DNA of 64,000 bases from Paracoccaceae bacterium (GCA_033344815.1 JAWPMR010000001.1:1350136-1414135); one strand, 5' to 3'; positions 28,425 to 38,163 are shown, numbered from the stretch's first letter. Numbers and translations are program-made. Notes: generated from the letters alone by a model not told the origin.

Positions 28425-29372
28425 CTAAAATGCGTATGTGACCGAAATCATGTACATATTTCCGGTGAGGCGATCAGAGGCGTCAATGTCGAACAGTGCC
28501 TTTGCGATAACACCGATGGACGTATCTCCGACCGGTACGGTCCATTGCGCAGACGGGCCAAGACCGTAGCTCCAAGCCTTGATGTCTGACGCGTCAATAG
28601 GCCCAACGACCGTACCTTCGTCCGTTTCGACCTGCGCGTAGAAATAGCCGCTAATCCCTGCAGTGAAGGTCTTGGAAAAGTGCTGTGCGACAGTCCAGTC
28701 CAGATGGACTTCATCGCCCGTGGTGTAGTCAGTGTCCGAGTTCTCCCAGTTGTGGAGGTATCCGAAACTTGCGGAAGCTTCAAAGCCGGTCTGGGGATTG
28801 AACCAAGTGTAAGCCCCGCCAAGCTCAGCGGTCCAATAATTTCGGCTGGTGTTCAGCGCCTTATCCGCGTCGAAAGACCCGGTCGGCGCATAGGCACCAA
28901 GCCGAAATGTGAAATGCTGTTTGTCTTTGGCCCAATTCAAAAGAACCGGTGCCACGTAGATGTCGGAAAACCCGTCAATTGAGGTTCCCACGCTGAATCC
29001 GCGCGGCCCGCTAACCACATCCCCCGAGATATCTGCGTCGAAGACATAGGTCAGAGCAACCGACGCGCCGTAGCGTCCGCCGAACACTTCAAAATCGCTC
29101 AGATACGAAACCTTTGTCGTGTTCAGCAGCACGGACTGCTCGGCGCCTCCCACGGCGACACCGTTTCGAATATGCGCACCTACATCGTAGTCGTAGTACC
29201 AGATGTCATTGCGTAGATAGACCCCAGGGGGACCGAAGACACCTAGAAGAAACTCGTTCTGAGTCCCGGGCACATAGTGGCTGCCTCCACCTTCACCAGC
29301 GAAGGCAAACGCCGGCGCAAACATGCTCGCAAAGACAGCGGTGTGCGCGGACTTCAAAAGAGAGTGCTTCAT
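28425..29372 (-). CDS. Outer-membrane beta-barrel protein, SphA/phenol-MetA-like transporter family
   Basis: A 315-residue predicted outer-membrane protein with signal peptide (MKHSLLKSAHTAVFASMFAP, then AFAFA). Alternating aromatic beta-strands run throughout and the last residues MYMISVTYAF end in Phe, as for barrels inserted by BAM. The family (meta-pathway phenol degradation-like, PF13557 type) is thought to let hydrophobic substrates through the outer membrane. The ATG at 29372 overlaps the TGA of the upstream DUF3604 gene, so they are coupled. It likely serves uptake of the substrate of the sulfatase and DUF3604 enzymes. Confidence 0.78.
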   Translation of the reverse strand: MKHSLLKSAHTAVFASMFAPAFAFAGEGGGSHYVPGTQNEFLLGVFGPPGVYLRNDIWYYDYDVGAHIRNGVAVGGAEQSVLLNTTKVSYLSDFEVFGGRYGASVALTYVFDADISGDVVSGPRGFSVGTSIDGFSDIYVAPVLLNWAKDKQHFTFRLGAYAPTGSFDADKALNTSRNYWTAELGGAYTWFNPQTGFEASASFGYLHNWENSDTDYTTGDEVHLDWTVAQHFSKTFTAGISGYFYAQVETDEGTVVGPIDASDIKAWSYGLGPSAQWTVPVGDTSIGVIAKALFDIDASDRLTGNMYMISVTYAF

Positions 29373-31282
29373 TTCGGAGTGTACCAAATTGGGGATGTGT
29401 ACGCCCGTTCCTGTGTGATCATTTCGGTGCCCTCATCCATCTCAATTCCAAAGCGTACCGCATCATACGCTGTCCAACGCGGAGTGGGGATCTCGATGAC
29501 CCGTGCATAGTAAAAAGCATGTTCATTTGGATCAAAGTCCGGATCAGCCCAGACTGTGCCTAGCTCAGCCCTGCCGATATCATTGGTCCATGACGGTATG
29601 CTCAGGTCAACTGTGTTGCCAACGGGCGGTAACTTGCCATGGTCTCCTTGTGCTCGATCCCCGGCCCACACTACGTCGTAAACCTTCTCTTGTGTCTCTC
29701 CTGTCTCGAGGTCCACCCACCCCTTTACGATCTGAATACGGTCAAGGTTGGCTCCAATTGGATCACGCAGAGCATAGACCAGAAAGGCCGGGGCTTTTTC
29801 ATCTTCCAGTGGAAGCAGGTCAGAGCCCATAGGTACACCTTTGGAATACCCGATGCGCGCAAGATCACGATGTTTGATATCGTCTTCGTTAAAGTCGCCT
29901 CCGAACAAGCGCACCATAATTCTTGGACCCGTCGTCGAGTACACTTCGCGACGTTCCAGTGCGTCGAAGATACCCGCCCGGGTGTTCTCTGTTGCCCAGA
30001 CAGCCGTCGGACCAGGCGTCGCGTATTGCCACCCCTTGTAAGATATGCCCAAGTTGTCATTGCCCTTGGCAATGCTGTTTGCGCGCGTGGCCGAAGGCTC
30101 CATCCATGTGAATGCGCCAAAAAAGTTGTTGTCGTCCTGCGTCGTCAAGCCAGTGTGGATGTCTGAGCCGCCAACAAACCCAAGCTTGAACGGGTTGATC
30201 CCTTGCTCGGACCCAAAGCGCAAACCCTCTTTGAGAATGCCGCGCGCGTACTCGTAAGGGATCATCTCTGGCGTCTTGGACGCAGAAACATCAAGGTTGG
30301 CCCAGTCCCAGGACTCATAATCCGCAAACTCATCCGTCGGTGAAATCAAGGGATGCGTTTCGCTGTCACCCTTGGTTTGCTGGATTTCCAGAAGCTTTTC
30401 CCAGTTTGCGCGCGTGCGCAGGTACTCTGCGTCAAAGGCCTGACCATCGCGAAAGGTGTCGTTGGGCGCGAACATGCGTCCGTTGGACAAGTTTGGATTA
30501 TGCGGGATCGCGAGAACGTCGCCGCCGGTTTTGTCTTCGTAGTTCTGCATCCATGCCCAGAGGTCGCGGGGGTCAGAACTTCCGGCTGGCGGCGCTGTCA
30601 GGAAAGGAACAACTTGTAATGCGCGTTCGGGTCCATCGCGAAAGAGCACATTGCGGTGCAGATTGTCGCCAGCGACGAGGGAGGTCCATTCGTAGGCAAT
30701 AATCGCAGTAAATACGTGCGGTTCGTTAAACTCTTCCGCCGCCTGAACCAAGTCGCGCCAGGTATTGTCATAGCCCGGGCTACCCGGCTGATAGAGAAGA
30801 GCCTCGCTCAAGGTGCCTTGGCTGAACTTTGCAATGAGTTCGATTGAGGCTTCTTTTGCAGCGTTTCCACCCTGCGCAAAAGCTTCATGAAACCTTTTCC
30901 CGTCAGCATCTGACATGATGTTGGGCGCACCGCGTTTGATGTCTGTGATCACGCCCATGCCGTCCGTATGCTCTGTGAGCATGTAAAAATCGAACGGGCG
31001 CGGAAGTTTCACGGGCTGTCCAGTATTCGACATGATCTGTTCACCGCGTGCAAAACGGTACATGTCGCGCGGCATCAATGTCGTCCCGCCGCCCCCTGCA
31101 TCAGCGGACAGGGCAGAATGCACATGCGTGTCTCCAAAATAGACTTGTTCGGGAAATCCACGATCCGCGTTTGGCGAATACGGCCGCCCCGACAGGACAT
31201 CGGCGGCTTGGTCAGGGGGCGTTTCCTGCGCAAACGCCGGCGTGGCCAGCAAAGCGGCAATTATGAGAAATCTTGAAAACAT
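29369..31282 (-). CDS. DUF3604 family secreted protein (PHP-like)
   Basis: A 637-residue exported protein with a clear signal peptide (MFSRFLIIAALLATPAFAQ). It has the DUF3604 opening QVYFGDTHVHSALSADAGG, where the two His of DTHVHS resemble a PHP-type metal site, and further conserved blocks FDFYMLTEHTDGMG, FTAIIAYEWTS, IPHNPNLSNG and GFVGGSDIHTG. The function of the family is not established. In marine bacteria it is often found beside sulfatases and outer-membrane proteins, as here. Located 17 nt after the sulfatase gene and overlapping the next gene by 4 nt. Confidence 0.88.
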   Translation of the reverse strand: MFSRFLIIAALLATPAFAQETPPDQAADVLSGRPYSPNADRGFPEQVYFGDTHVHSALSADAGGGGTTLMPRDMYRFARGEQIMSNTGQPVKLPRPFDFYMLTEHTDGMGVITDIKRGAPNIMSDADGKRFHEAFAQGGNAAKEASIELIAKFSQGTLSEALLYQPGSPGYDNTWRDLVQAAEEFNEPHVFTAIIAYEWTSLVAGDNLHRNVLFRDGPERALQVVPFLTAPPAGSSDPRDLWAWMQNYEDKTGGDVLAIPHNPNLSNGRMFAPNDTFRDGQAFDAEYLRTRANWEKLLEIQQTKGDSETHPLISPTDEFADYESWDWANLDVSASKTPEMIPYEYARGILKEGLRFGSEQGINPFKLGFVGGSDIHTGLTTQDDNNFFGAFTWMEPSATRANSIAKGNDNLGISYKGWQYATPGPTAVWATENTRAGIFDALERREVYSTTGPRIMVRLFGGDFNEDDIKHRDLARIGYSKGVPMGSDLLPLEDEKAPAFLVYALRDPIGANLDRIQIVKGWVDLETGETQEKVYDVVWAGDRAQGDHGKLPPVGNTVDLSIPSWTNDIGRAELGTVWADPDFDPNEHAFYYARVIEIPTPRWTAYDAVRFGIEMDEGTEMITQERAYTSPIWYTPK

Positions 31283-31299
31283 GGCTCTATCCTGTGAAT

Positions 31300-32907
31300 T
31301 TAATCGATGCCCAGACCAAGATCTTTAGGCGGAAATTGGCGGAAGGTGGCGGCGTGTGCACGCATCTCGGCGCCGAGCGAGGCTGTCCATGCGTTCATGC
31401 GATGGCCAACCGGATACTCTTCTTTCGGATCGACGTAGAGGTTGAAGAGCCAAGGCGCGAGGCCCGTGGGCACGACCGTTGCCATATCAATCCAGAGAAA
31501 CTTTTCCTGCGCCAGTGCAACATGCAAATGCGCTTTGTATTCGCGCATGCGCATGGCTGCCAGCGTTGATCCAAGCCAGTTGTACACATGCTCACGTTTG
31601 CTTTCGCCATCATCCACAATGAAGAACGACGTCTGATCAATCCCGTCCCAATAGCGGTCCGTGGGAAGCGTTGATGTGTCGACACCACCCAAAGCAAGTG
31701 ACGTGTCAAAGAGATCCATCAGATCGAAAAGTCCATCTGAAACGCGGCCCGGTTCAATCATCCCACGCCAATAGGCGATCCCCGGCACGCGCACGCCACC
31801 TTCCCACGTCGTGCCTTTCGCGCCACGGAACGGCGTGTAGCCACTGTCGGGCCAGCTATCCATTTGCGGACCGTTGTCAGACGTGACGAAAATGAATGTG
31901 TTGTCGAGTTGACCAACTTCTTCCAGCACATCGACGATTTCGCCAATATGACTATCTACCTCGACCATGTTGTCGCGGTAGGGAAACTTCGACGCGCTTG
32001 CACCTTTGAAATCTTCTGCTGCGAAATTGTCCGCATGTACCTTCATGAAGGAATGGCTGATGAAAAACGGCTGGTCTCCATCACTGAGCTCGCGAATGCG
32101 TTGGACCGTATAATCCTTCAATCGCACGTCCGCCTCGGCCATTTTTTCGATGGAGTCGATGGTTTCCACCGTGTCTGTCGTACCATCCGCGAGGCCGTAG
32201 ATCAGATCGTTGTTGGACCCGATGGATTCGTAGCGTGCGCGCTTGTCTTCATCGAGAACGAGGTCCGGAAAGCGCATCTCATAGACATCCTGCGTGTACT
32301 CCTTTTGCGCTTTGTAATACCCATAGAATTCGTCAAAACCCACGTCATGCGGGCGCATTCCTTCGTCTTCTCCGATATGCCATTTGCCGGTGAGAAGCGT
32401 ATGGTACCCTGCTTCAGACAAAAGGCCGGCCACAGAAAGTTCACCTTCCCATGGGTTCACGCTGATGGCGTCGCCTGCGAGAATGGGACGGATCAGTCCC
32501 GTCCGAAATGGCAAACGGCCGGTGTAAACCGACGCCCGTGTAGGCGTGCAGGTGTATTGCGCGTAGGTGGATGTGAGCTTCAGCCCTTCAGCGGCAAGGG
32601 CGTCCATCTCAGGCGTGGCGGCTCCGATCATCTCCCCGCCGCCAAATGCGCCTGGATCACCGTAGCCCATGTCGTCGACGATGAAGATCAGAATGTTGGG
32701 CTTCTGTCCGCTGCGCGCTTCGAAAGCTTCCAGCTTTTCTAACGCGGCTGCATCCTGTTCCGGGCGGGGGATAGACGGTTGGCGGTTAGCAGCGGTTGCT
32801 TCTGCCCGGCTCAATTTCGACGCGGGTGCCGGCAGTTCTTGCGCGAAGCTGGGCAAACCTAGCAATGCCATGAGGGCAAAAAACAGGTAATGGCGAAAGT
32901 GTTTCAT
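31300..32907 (-). CDS. Secreted arylsulfatase (type I, formylglycine)
   Basis: A 535-residue sulfatase that hydrolyses sulfate esters in the periplasm or outside. Signal peptide MKHFRHYLFFALMALLGLPS; metal-binding NILIFIVDDMGYGD (Asp78-79); the formylglycine motif CTPTR at 120-124 is intact, followed by GR; LLTGKWHIGE and VTSDNGPQ complete the active site. The ATG at 32907 has AAAGGAG 7 nt upstream and begins the signal peptide, so it is preferred to 32979. The activating enzyme (FGE or anSME) is not in this window. It has an intact neighbour (DUF3604) and a broken transporter upstream. Confidence 0.92.
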   Translation of the reverse strand: MKHFRHYLFFALMALLGLPSFAQELPAPASKLSRAEATAANRQPSIPRPEQDAAALEKLEAFEARSGQKPNILIFIVDDMGYGDPGAFGGGEMIGAATPEMDALAAEGLKLTSTYAQYTCTPTRASVYTGRLPFRTGLIRPILAGDAISVNPWEGELSVAGLLSEAGYHTLLTGKWHIGEDEGMRPHDVGFDEFYGYYKAQKEYTQDVYEMRFPDLVLDEDKRARYESIGSNNDLIYGLADGTTDTVETIDSIEKMAEADVRLKDYTVQRIRELSDGDQPFFISHSFMKVHADNFAAEDFKGASASKFPYRDNMVEVDSHIGEIVDVLEEVGQLDNTFIFVTSDNGPQMDSWPDSGYTPFRGAKGTTWEGGVRVPGIAYWRGMIEPGRVSDGLFDLMDLFDTSLALGGVDTSTLPTDRYWDGIDQTSFFIVDDGESKREHVYNWLGSTLAAMRMREYKAHLHVALAQEKFLWIDMATVVPTGLAPWLFNLYVDPKEEYPVGHRMNAWTASLGAEMRAHAATFRQFPPKDLGLGID

Positions 32908-32908
32908 G

Positions 32909-33743
32909 TCAGACTCCTTTGGGGACCAAAAATTTGACTGTGAACCCGATCGTGTCGCGCGGGCCGCTGCGGTCGTCATAGAAATTGCGCTCGTAGCTGA
33001 GTTGATACTGGATTGGCACGCGACCGGACCCGCGACCTGTCAGCTTGGATAGCTTTACTCCGAGTGGGAGCGATGTGAATTCGTTTGCATCCCAATCGTA
33101 GACGTACGTCATCTCTGAAAACCCAAACGACCAACCACTGCCGATCGGCACGTTCAGAATGGGTTGCAAAGTAGAGATGTTGACGTCGGGGCGATCTTCG
33201 TCCCCTGCAACGGTCAATATGTTCTGATTGAACAGGCCCCAAAAGGCCCCAGCCTTCCTGGGCGGAAAAGCCGACAGCAGGCCCTAAGCCCCATTTCTCG
33301 GCACTTACGCCGTCTTCGCCCGTCGGAAGCAAAGCCACGGCACCAATGCCCCAGCGTCCCCATTCTCGTTGAAAAACTGTCAGATTGAAAAGCGTCGTGT
33401 CACCCAAACCGGTATCACCAGAAGGGGTGTCGGTCAGGTAGGGAAGTGTTAGACGCGCAATATTGTTCGTGCCGGCCAAGTTGAAAGGGATAGCCGCTCG
33501 AAACTGCACAGTGTTTTGTGTTTCATCATCCAGATTATGAAAGTCAGAAACGTAGAAGTCCTGTAGTTGAAAGGACATCAGCGACGCTGTCGGGTCGTTT
33601 GCTGCCGACGACAAATCTTGTTCAAGTGCTTGCGCGGTTGAGGCAGAAGGCAGAACGTACAGGGCTAACGCGACGCCGTACGCAAGTCTTTTAAGACATC
33701 TGGTGTACGCACAATAGAAACGTTTTTTGTTTGTATTTTTCAA
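32909..33743 (-). pseudogene. Outer-membrane transporter-like protein, frameshifted
   Basis: A secreted beta-rich protein (signal-like N-terminus, then SFQLQDFYVSDFHNLDDETQ, PYLTDTPSGDTGLGDTTLFN) related to the SphA/MetA-like outer-membrane family. The frame breaks near 33240: GGGGCCTTTTGGGGCC reads GLLGPV, and removing one T gives the expected GLWGLFNQN, which joins the second part (ILTVAGDEDRPDVNI through FLVPKGV). It is first in the sulfatase operon. A single-base slip in a T run could also be a sequencing error, so the gene might be functional. Confidence 0.75.
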
Positions 33744-33824
33744 ATTGTCTCTCGAGCATCCAGAATCTTATTTGGAGACACTAACCCACTTTAACTTCAA
33801 GCATTGTCATCCTATGAACAATTG

Positions 33825-34475
33825 ATGAAAAGCAAAGTGAAATTTAACACGTCGGTGTTTTCGGCACCTTGGCTCGATGGGATGCCCACTGAAGCGATTG
33901 CCCAGTTGAGATCAACTTCGTTGCCGTTCGCATTGTCCTCTGGCCGTCGATTGACAGCCATTGGAGACACGGCAGATTGCCTGATCGCACTGCGCGATGG
34001 GTTTGTCGGCATACACACCGACGACGAAGAACACCATGACGTCATTGCCCACATCTTCGGACCTGGGGACTGGTTCGGCGTGGCTGCTATCCTCTTTGAT
34101 GGCGCACGCATAATTGGCAGCTCTGCACTAAGCGATGTTCAGGGTTTGAAAATACCCAAAAGCGCAATAGAGCGTGTAGCTGAAGTACACCCAACATTAT
34201 GGCGTGGTATCGCTATTTTGGCCGTCGCGGGTACCCAAATCGCTATCAGCAGCGGACGGGAGAAGATGATAAAGTCGCCGACCGATCGCTGTGCCGCGAC
34301 ATTTGTGCGTCTCGTTGGGCGACAACCGTTACCTTGCCGCCTACCCATTACGCAGAACCAACTCGCCGAAATCTGCGGGCTTTCTCGCGGTGCAGTCGCC
34401 AAAGCGTTAAGTGTGCTTGAAGATAAAGGAGTTATCAAACGAGGCTATTCGAGCATCTCCGTGCTTAAAACCTAG
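33825..34475 (+). CDS. Crp/Fnr family transcriptional regulator
   Basis: A 216-residue regulator with an N-terminal cyclic-nucleotide-binding-like beta-roll (DCLIALRDGFVGIHTDDEEH, then FGPGDWFGVAAILFDG) and a C-terminal Crp-type helix-turn-helix (ITQNQLAEICGLSRGAVAKA). No cluster-ligating cysteines in the Fnr arrangement are seen. The frame is open from a TTG at 33804. The ATG at 33825 is the simpler start, although neither has a strong ribosome binding site. It is divergent from the sulfatase cluster, with about 80 nt between them, so it probably controls that cluster. Confidence 0.85.
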   Translation: MKSKVKFNTSVFSAPWLDGMPTEAIAQLRSTSLPFALSSGRRLTAIGDTADCLIALRDGFVGIHTDDEEHHDVIAHIFGPGDWFGVAAILFDGARIIGSSALSDVQGLKIPKSAIERVAEVHPTLWRGIAILAVAGTQIAISSGREKMIKSPTDRCAATFVRLVGRQPLPCRLPITQNQLAEICGLSRGAVAKALSVLEDKGVIKRGYSSISVLKT

Positions 34476-34689
34476 CTGGTTGAATCTGGGTGTGAACAGT
34501 GCCCCAGTAGGTGCCTTAGGAAAATCGCAATTCGTCAACCAAACTCAACTAGCAGGGTACGACTTCAAGTTTCTGCCGATCATCTTTTGCTTTTGGTAAT
34601 GTATCGAACGTCCGGTACCGCGAAATTGCAATGCAGCGAGATCCGAAATCTTGAACGGCGGTAACGGAAGAATGTGCACGGCTGTTCGA

Positions 34690-34910
34690 ACAAATTGACC
34701 AAATAACGGTTTCGTCCGCAGACTGTTAGTTCGTGGGTGCCAACACCATGCGCCTGCAGCGAAAGTCAGATTTGGTAAAGCTGCACCGCGGCGATTGACG
34801 GCATTGGCAAGGTCCGCAATGGGCCGTTCGTTGATAGTCGAGCAACCGCTGCATGCGGCTGATGACGCGTTGCTCCGATGGCCGCGAAGAGCCCGAAGCA
34901 GCCTCCAGTT
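34690..34910 (+). repeat. Copy of a dispersed degenerate intergenic repeat
   Basis: Carries GCAGCGAAAGTCAGATTTGG, GAAGCTGCACCGC-like and CGATGGCCGCGAAGAGCCC segments shared with 18590-18745 and 41420-41600. The rest of 34476-34933 holds nothing I can support. Confidence 0.5.
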
Positions 34911-34933
34911 TGCGACACCACACGAACTCAGGT

Positions 34934-35833
34934 TCAGAGAATTGGCCGGGTGCCTAGATAGTCTGCAAGTTGGTCGAACACCAGCCTGATCCTGCGCGCT
35001 GTTTGTAACTCTGAGTGTGTGGCCAACCAGATAGGAAACTTGAATGGCTCGCGTCCTGGCAGAACACGCTCCACGCCAGCTGTCAAAGCCGCCACATCGT
35101 CTGACATAACACTGATGCCGAAGCCCTGGCGCACAAGCTCCCATGACACTATCCCGCTCTGTGAGCCAATCCGAAAACTCTTGCGGGTTACTTCAATGCC
35201 CGCCGGACTGAGAAAACCAATCATCGTGTCAACATCGCCAAAACCGACGAAATCCAATTTAGCAAGTTCGTCTTCATTTCGTGGTCGCCCAACCTGTTCG
35301 AGGTATGAAGGCGCAGCGTAAAAATGCGCCGTCGCTTCTGCCACGAGCTTTGCAATCAAGTTCGGCTGAGTTGGGCGCACATGTCGAATTGCTATATCTG
35401 CCTCGCGCCGCTGTATGTCTCGTATGTCATTTGCTGCGACGACGTCGATCTCAAGCCGCGGTGCCGCGAGCCTGATCTGTTTTAGAATAGGCGGAAGCTG
35501 ATAGGCTGACATTACGTCGGACGCAGTGATCCTGACTTGCCCTTCAATTGCTTGTGACTGGCTTGTAGCGGTCAGAGAAATCCTGTTCGCGACATTTGCC
35601 ATTTCACTGACATGCACCAAAAGCTCAGCACCGGCTGTTGTCAGGTTAAGCGCCTTGCCAACCCTTTCAAACAAGGTGACGCCAAGCGCATGTTCCAGCG
35701 CGGCGACCTGGCGACCGACAGTTGGCTGCGTCTGCTCAAGCACGCGCGCCGCTGCTGAAAACGAGCCTTCTTCTGCCGTTGCAAGAAAGGACCGAGCCTG
35801 ATTCCAATCGAAATTGATAGCCTTCCAATTCAT
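34934..35833 (-). CDS. LysR family transcriptional regulator
   Basis: A 299-residue regulator. N-terminal winged helix: NQARSFLATAEEGSFSAAAR, VLEQTQPTVGRQVAALE, LFERVGKALNLTTAGAELL. The C-terminal periplasmic-binding-like domain starts with EGQVRITASDVMSAYQLPPI and includes EADIAIRHVRP. The start codon lies within a perfect 14-bp palindrome (35832-35845) that may be its own operator. It is divergent from the methyltransferase at 35930, the usual layout of a LysR regulator and its target. Confidence 0.93.
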   Translation of the reverse strand: MNWKAINFDWNQARSFLATAEEGSFSAAARVLEQTQPTVGRQVAALEHALGVTLFERVGKALNLTTAGAELLVHVSEMANVANRISLTATSQSQAIEGQVRITASDVMSAYQLPPILKQIRLAAPRLEIDVVAANDIRDIQRREADIAIRHVRPTQPNLIAKLVAEATAHFYAAPSYLEQVGRPRNEDELAKLDFVGFGDVDTMIGFLSPAGIEVTRKSFRIGSQSGIVSWELVRQGFGISVMSDDVAALTAGVERVLPGREPFKFPIWLATHSELQTARRIRLVFDQLADYLGTRPIL

Positions 35834-35845
35834 GCATTAATGCAT
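35832..35845. promoter_or_regulatory. Palindromic operator candidate for the LysR regulator
   Basis: ATGCATTAATGCAT is a perfect palindrome in the divergent region between the LysR gene and the methyltransferase gene. It overlaps the LysR start codon, so binding there would suit autorepression. Confidence 0.4.
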
Positions 35846-35929
35846 AACAGTTCTGCAATATCTGGCAATTTAATAAATCAGCGTTTTAAGATATTGGCTG
35901 CTGCGACATCAAAGGAAGAGAGAAACGAC

Positions 35930-36577
35930 ATGGCTGCATTGTCCAAAGAGGCTGCATTTTGGAGCAAGATTTCGCGCAAATATGCGGCTGATCCTATCCG
36001 AAACATGGAAGGGTATCTGAACACGCTCGAACGTACAAAATCTTACCTAAAAGCTGACGATAGCGTGCTGGAAATCGGCTGTGGGACCGGATCAACCGCG
36101 TTGCTGCTGGCGCCGCATGTGGCTCAAATTACTGCCTCCGATCTCGCACCGGGGATGATCGAAATTGCCAAGGAGAAACGCGCCGAAGAAGAGCTGGAGA
36201 ATGTCACATTCAAAGTGTCCGAGGTTTTGCAGCACGATCCTGATGACGGTTCTTACGACGCTGTCCTCGCACATAATCTGCTGCACCTTGTACCCGATAT
36301 GGGCCACGCACTCGAACACATTGCGACCCTTACAAAAACTGGTGGGGTTTTCATTTCCAAGACCGTTTGCGCTCCAGAGAGTGGAGGCTTCAAATATGGC
36401 ATAATCAGTCGAATAGCGATCCCGATTATGCAGGCTCTCGGGAAAGCCCCGTTCGTAAATCTTGTATCCGCAGCTGAACTCCAGCAAGCAATGGAACGTG
36501 CGGGCTTCGATATCCTTGAGATCGCGGATCAAGCCGGGTTATTGCCGAGCCGATACATTGTCGCGCGAAAGCTCTGA
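35930..36577 (+). CDS. Class I SAM-dependent methyltransferase
   Basis: A 215-residue soluble methyltransferase. SAM motif I is SVLEIGCGTGSTALLLAPHV, motif II ITASDLAPGMIEIAK, and the post-motif block SYDAVLAHNLLHLVPD follows. The frame is open from 35840, but the ATG at 35930 (MAALSKEAAFWSKIS) is preceded by AAAGGAAGAG, and family proteins begin with such an FW...YA segment. The substrate is unknown. It resembles small-molecule methyltransferases. The divergent LysR gene is the probable regulator. Confidence 0.87.
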   Translation: MAALSKEAAFWSKISRKYAADPIRNMEGYLNTLERTKSYLKADDSVLEIGCGTGSTALLLAPHVAQITASDLAPGMIEIAKEKRAEEELENVTFKVSEVLQHDPDDGSYDAVLAHNLLHLVPDMGHALEHIATLTKTGGVFISKTVCAPESGGFKYGIISRIAIPIMQALGKAPFVNLVSAAELQQAMERAGFDILEIADQAGLLPSRYIVARKL

Positions 36578-36703
36578 AACTGTATTCATGATATCCATCT
36601 TACGGACCCAGACAATCGGCTGACAAAGCTTCTCATGGTAACTGCACCTTGATTTGTTCGGGCCAAAACTGTTTTGCATGGAAGGGACAACTCGGGCAAT
36701 CAA

Positions 36704-37189
36704 ATGAGTACAATAGTGAAAGACGAGATTTCATTTACACGCCTTTCGGAAATCGATCCAAACGACATTGCGGTTCATATGTCCGATCCAAGAGTAGCGG
36801 AGCATATGCCGCTTTTGACGTTCGAATGGACTGTTGAGGTCGCAAGAGAATTTGTCGCCAAAAAAGAAGGCTACTGGGCGCGGGACGGTCTTGGACATTG
36901 GGCTTTTTTGTCCAACGGCCGGTATGTTGGTTGGGGAGGCTTCCAAAAAGAAGATGACGAGTGGGACTTTGGACTGGTCTTGAGGCCCGATGCTTTTGGA
37001 CTCGGAAAACGCATCTCCAAAAAGGCGATCCACTTTGCGATTGCCGATAAACGCATTCCCTTTGTCACATTTCTGTTGCCACCAAGCCGAAAGAACCTGG
37101 GTGCACTCCGGAAGCTCGGTGCCAAACAAGTCGGCGAGATCGAATACGAAGGCGCTCAGTTTCTTAAATTTCACTTTAGAACGGAGTGA
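36704..37189 (+). CDS. GNAT family N-acetyltransferase
   Basis: A 161-residue acetyltransferase of the RimJ/RimL-like GNAT type. The acetyl-CoA-binding region reads FGLVLRPDAFGLGKRISKKA (the R/Q-x-x-G-x-G/A loop is partly kept as FGLGKRI), followed by FVTFLLPPSRKNLGALRKLG with the typical N-x-x-A-x-x-x-x-x-x-G ending. Start at the ATG at 36704 (MSTIVKDEISF). The frame continues to 36674. Its 3' end overlaps that of the convergent AraC regulator by 19 nt. Substrate unknown. Confidence 0.82.
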   Translation: MSTIVKDEISFTRLSEIDPNDIAVHMSDPRVAEHMPLLTFEWTVEVAREFVAKKEGYWARDGLGHWAFLSNGRYVGWGGFQKEDDEWDFGLVLRPDAFGLGKRISKKAIHFAIADKRIPFVTFLLPPSRKNLGALRKLGAKQVGEIEYEGAQFLKFHFRTE

Positions 37190-38163
37190 CCTCCGTTCTT
37201 CCTGATTGTGCCTGGTGGCACTTCAAAAACCCGTTTGAAGGCTTTGTTGAAAGCTGGCTCGGACATGTATCCGATATCAGCGGCAATCTGCGAAATAGGC
37301 TGATCGGTAGACACTAACTTTTCGCGCGCCAGATGCATACGCCACGTTGCAAGATACTGGATTGCTGGAACGCCTACCAACTTAGAAAACCGCGCCGCAA
37401 ACGCGGATCTGGACATTCCGGCAACCTCCGCGAGAGACGCGACTGTCCAAGCAACAGCAGGCGTTCGATGAATGGCGACTATTGTGCGTCCGATCTGCGG
37501 GTCTCGCGCCGCTTTCAACCAGCCGCGGTTCGCGTCTGGTGCGCTGTTCAGCCAACGCCGAATGGCCTCGATGACAACCACATCTGCCAGTCGTGTGATG
37601 ACTGTTTCTCCACCCGGCCGTAGCTCGCGCGCCTCCCTTGCAATAAACTGCAAAGTTGACTGGAGCCAGCTTCCGGCGTCCTCTTCCCACGGGTCGATTT
37701 TGAGCACATCCGGAAGCAAGCGCATCAACATACCACTGGCGGCATGATCTATTCTGACCAGGCCGTACATGATGCCCGTCTCCGCGCCGCCGCTGCCGTA
37801 TTCCAGTGTTTCGTAAAGCTCGGTCACCTTTCGTATGGGCAGCTCTTCCAGCGTCAAAAGCGGGGTGTCTATCGAACTGAAGAAACCGATCGGTGCGCCG
37901 CTTGTCATCAGCACCAAGTCGCCTTTTTCGACCTCGAACGGGTCATCGTCACCGACCTTCATGAAACACCGTCCGTGTGTGATGACCGCAAAACTCAGTA
38001 CATCTGGAAAGCCCGGAATGGATACGCCCCATGGCGCAGTCAGGCGAGACTGGCAGTAGAATGAACCTGTCAATTTTAGCAAATGGAGGATTTCCCCCAG
38101 TGGATCGCCGATCGGCTGTGCCAGCGCATCTGGGTCGGGGACATGTGGGTCAACTTGGTTCAT
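37171..38163 (-). CDS. AraC family regulator with cupin sensor domain
   Basis: A 330-residue regulator. The N-terminal cupin-like ligand domain (AraC_binding_2/cupin_6 type) spans about 30-200 and includes FAVITHGRCFMKVGDDDPFE and GDLVLMTSGAP. The C-terminal double helix-turn-helix carries SLAEVAGMSRSAFAARFSKL and ISQIAADIGYMSEPAFNKAF with the AraC ending. It is divergent from the NmrA-like pseudogene at 38301, which it probably once controlled, as is common for this regulator type beside NAD(P)-binding oxidoreductases. Confidence 0.92.
   Translation of the reverse strand: MNQVDPHVPDPDALAQPIGDPLGEILHLLKLTGSFYCQSRLTAPWGVSIPGFPDVLSFAVITHGRCFMKVGDDDPFEVEKGDLVLMTSGAPIGFFSSIDTPLLTLEELPIRKVTELYETLEYGSGGAETGIMYGLVRIDHAASGMLMRLLPDVLKIDPWEEDAGSWLQSTLQFIAREARELRPGGETVITRLADVVVIEAIRRWLNSAPDANRGWLKAARDPQIGRTIVAIHRTPAVAWTVASLAEVAGMSRSAFAARFSKLVGVPAIQYLATWRMHLAREKLVSTDQPISQIAADIGYMSEPAFNKAFKRVFEVPPGTIRKNGGHSVLK

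Noticed and set aside
31864-32742. 292-codon plus-strand frame
   Set aside because: Antisense to the intact sulfatase and without motifs of its own.
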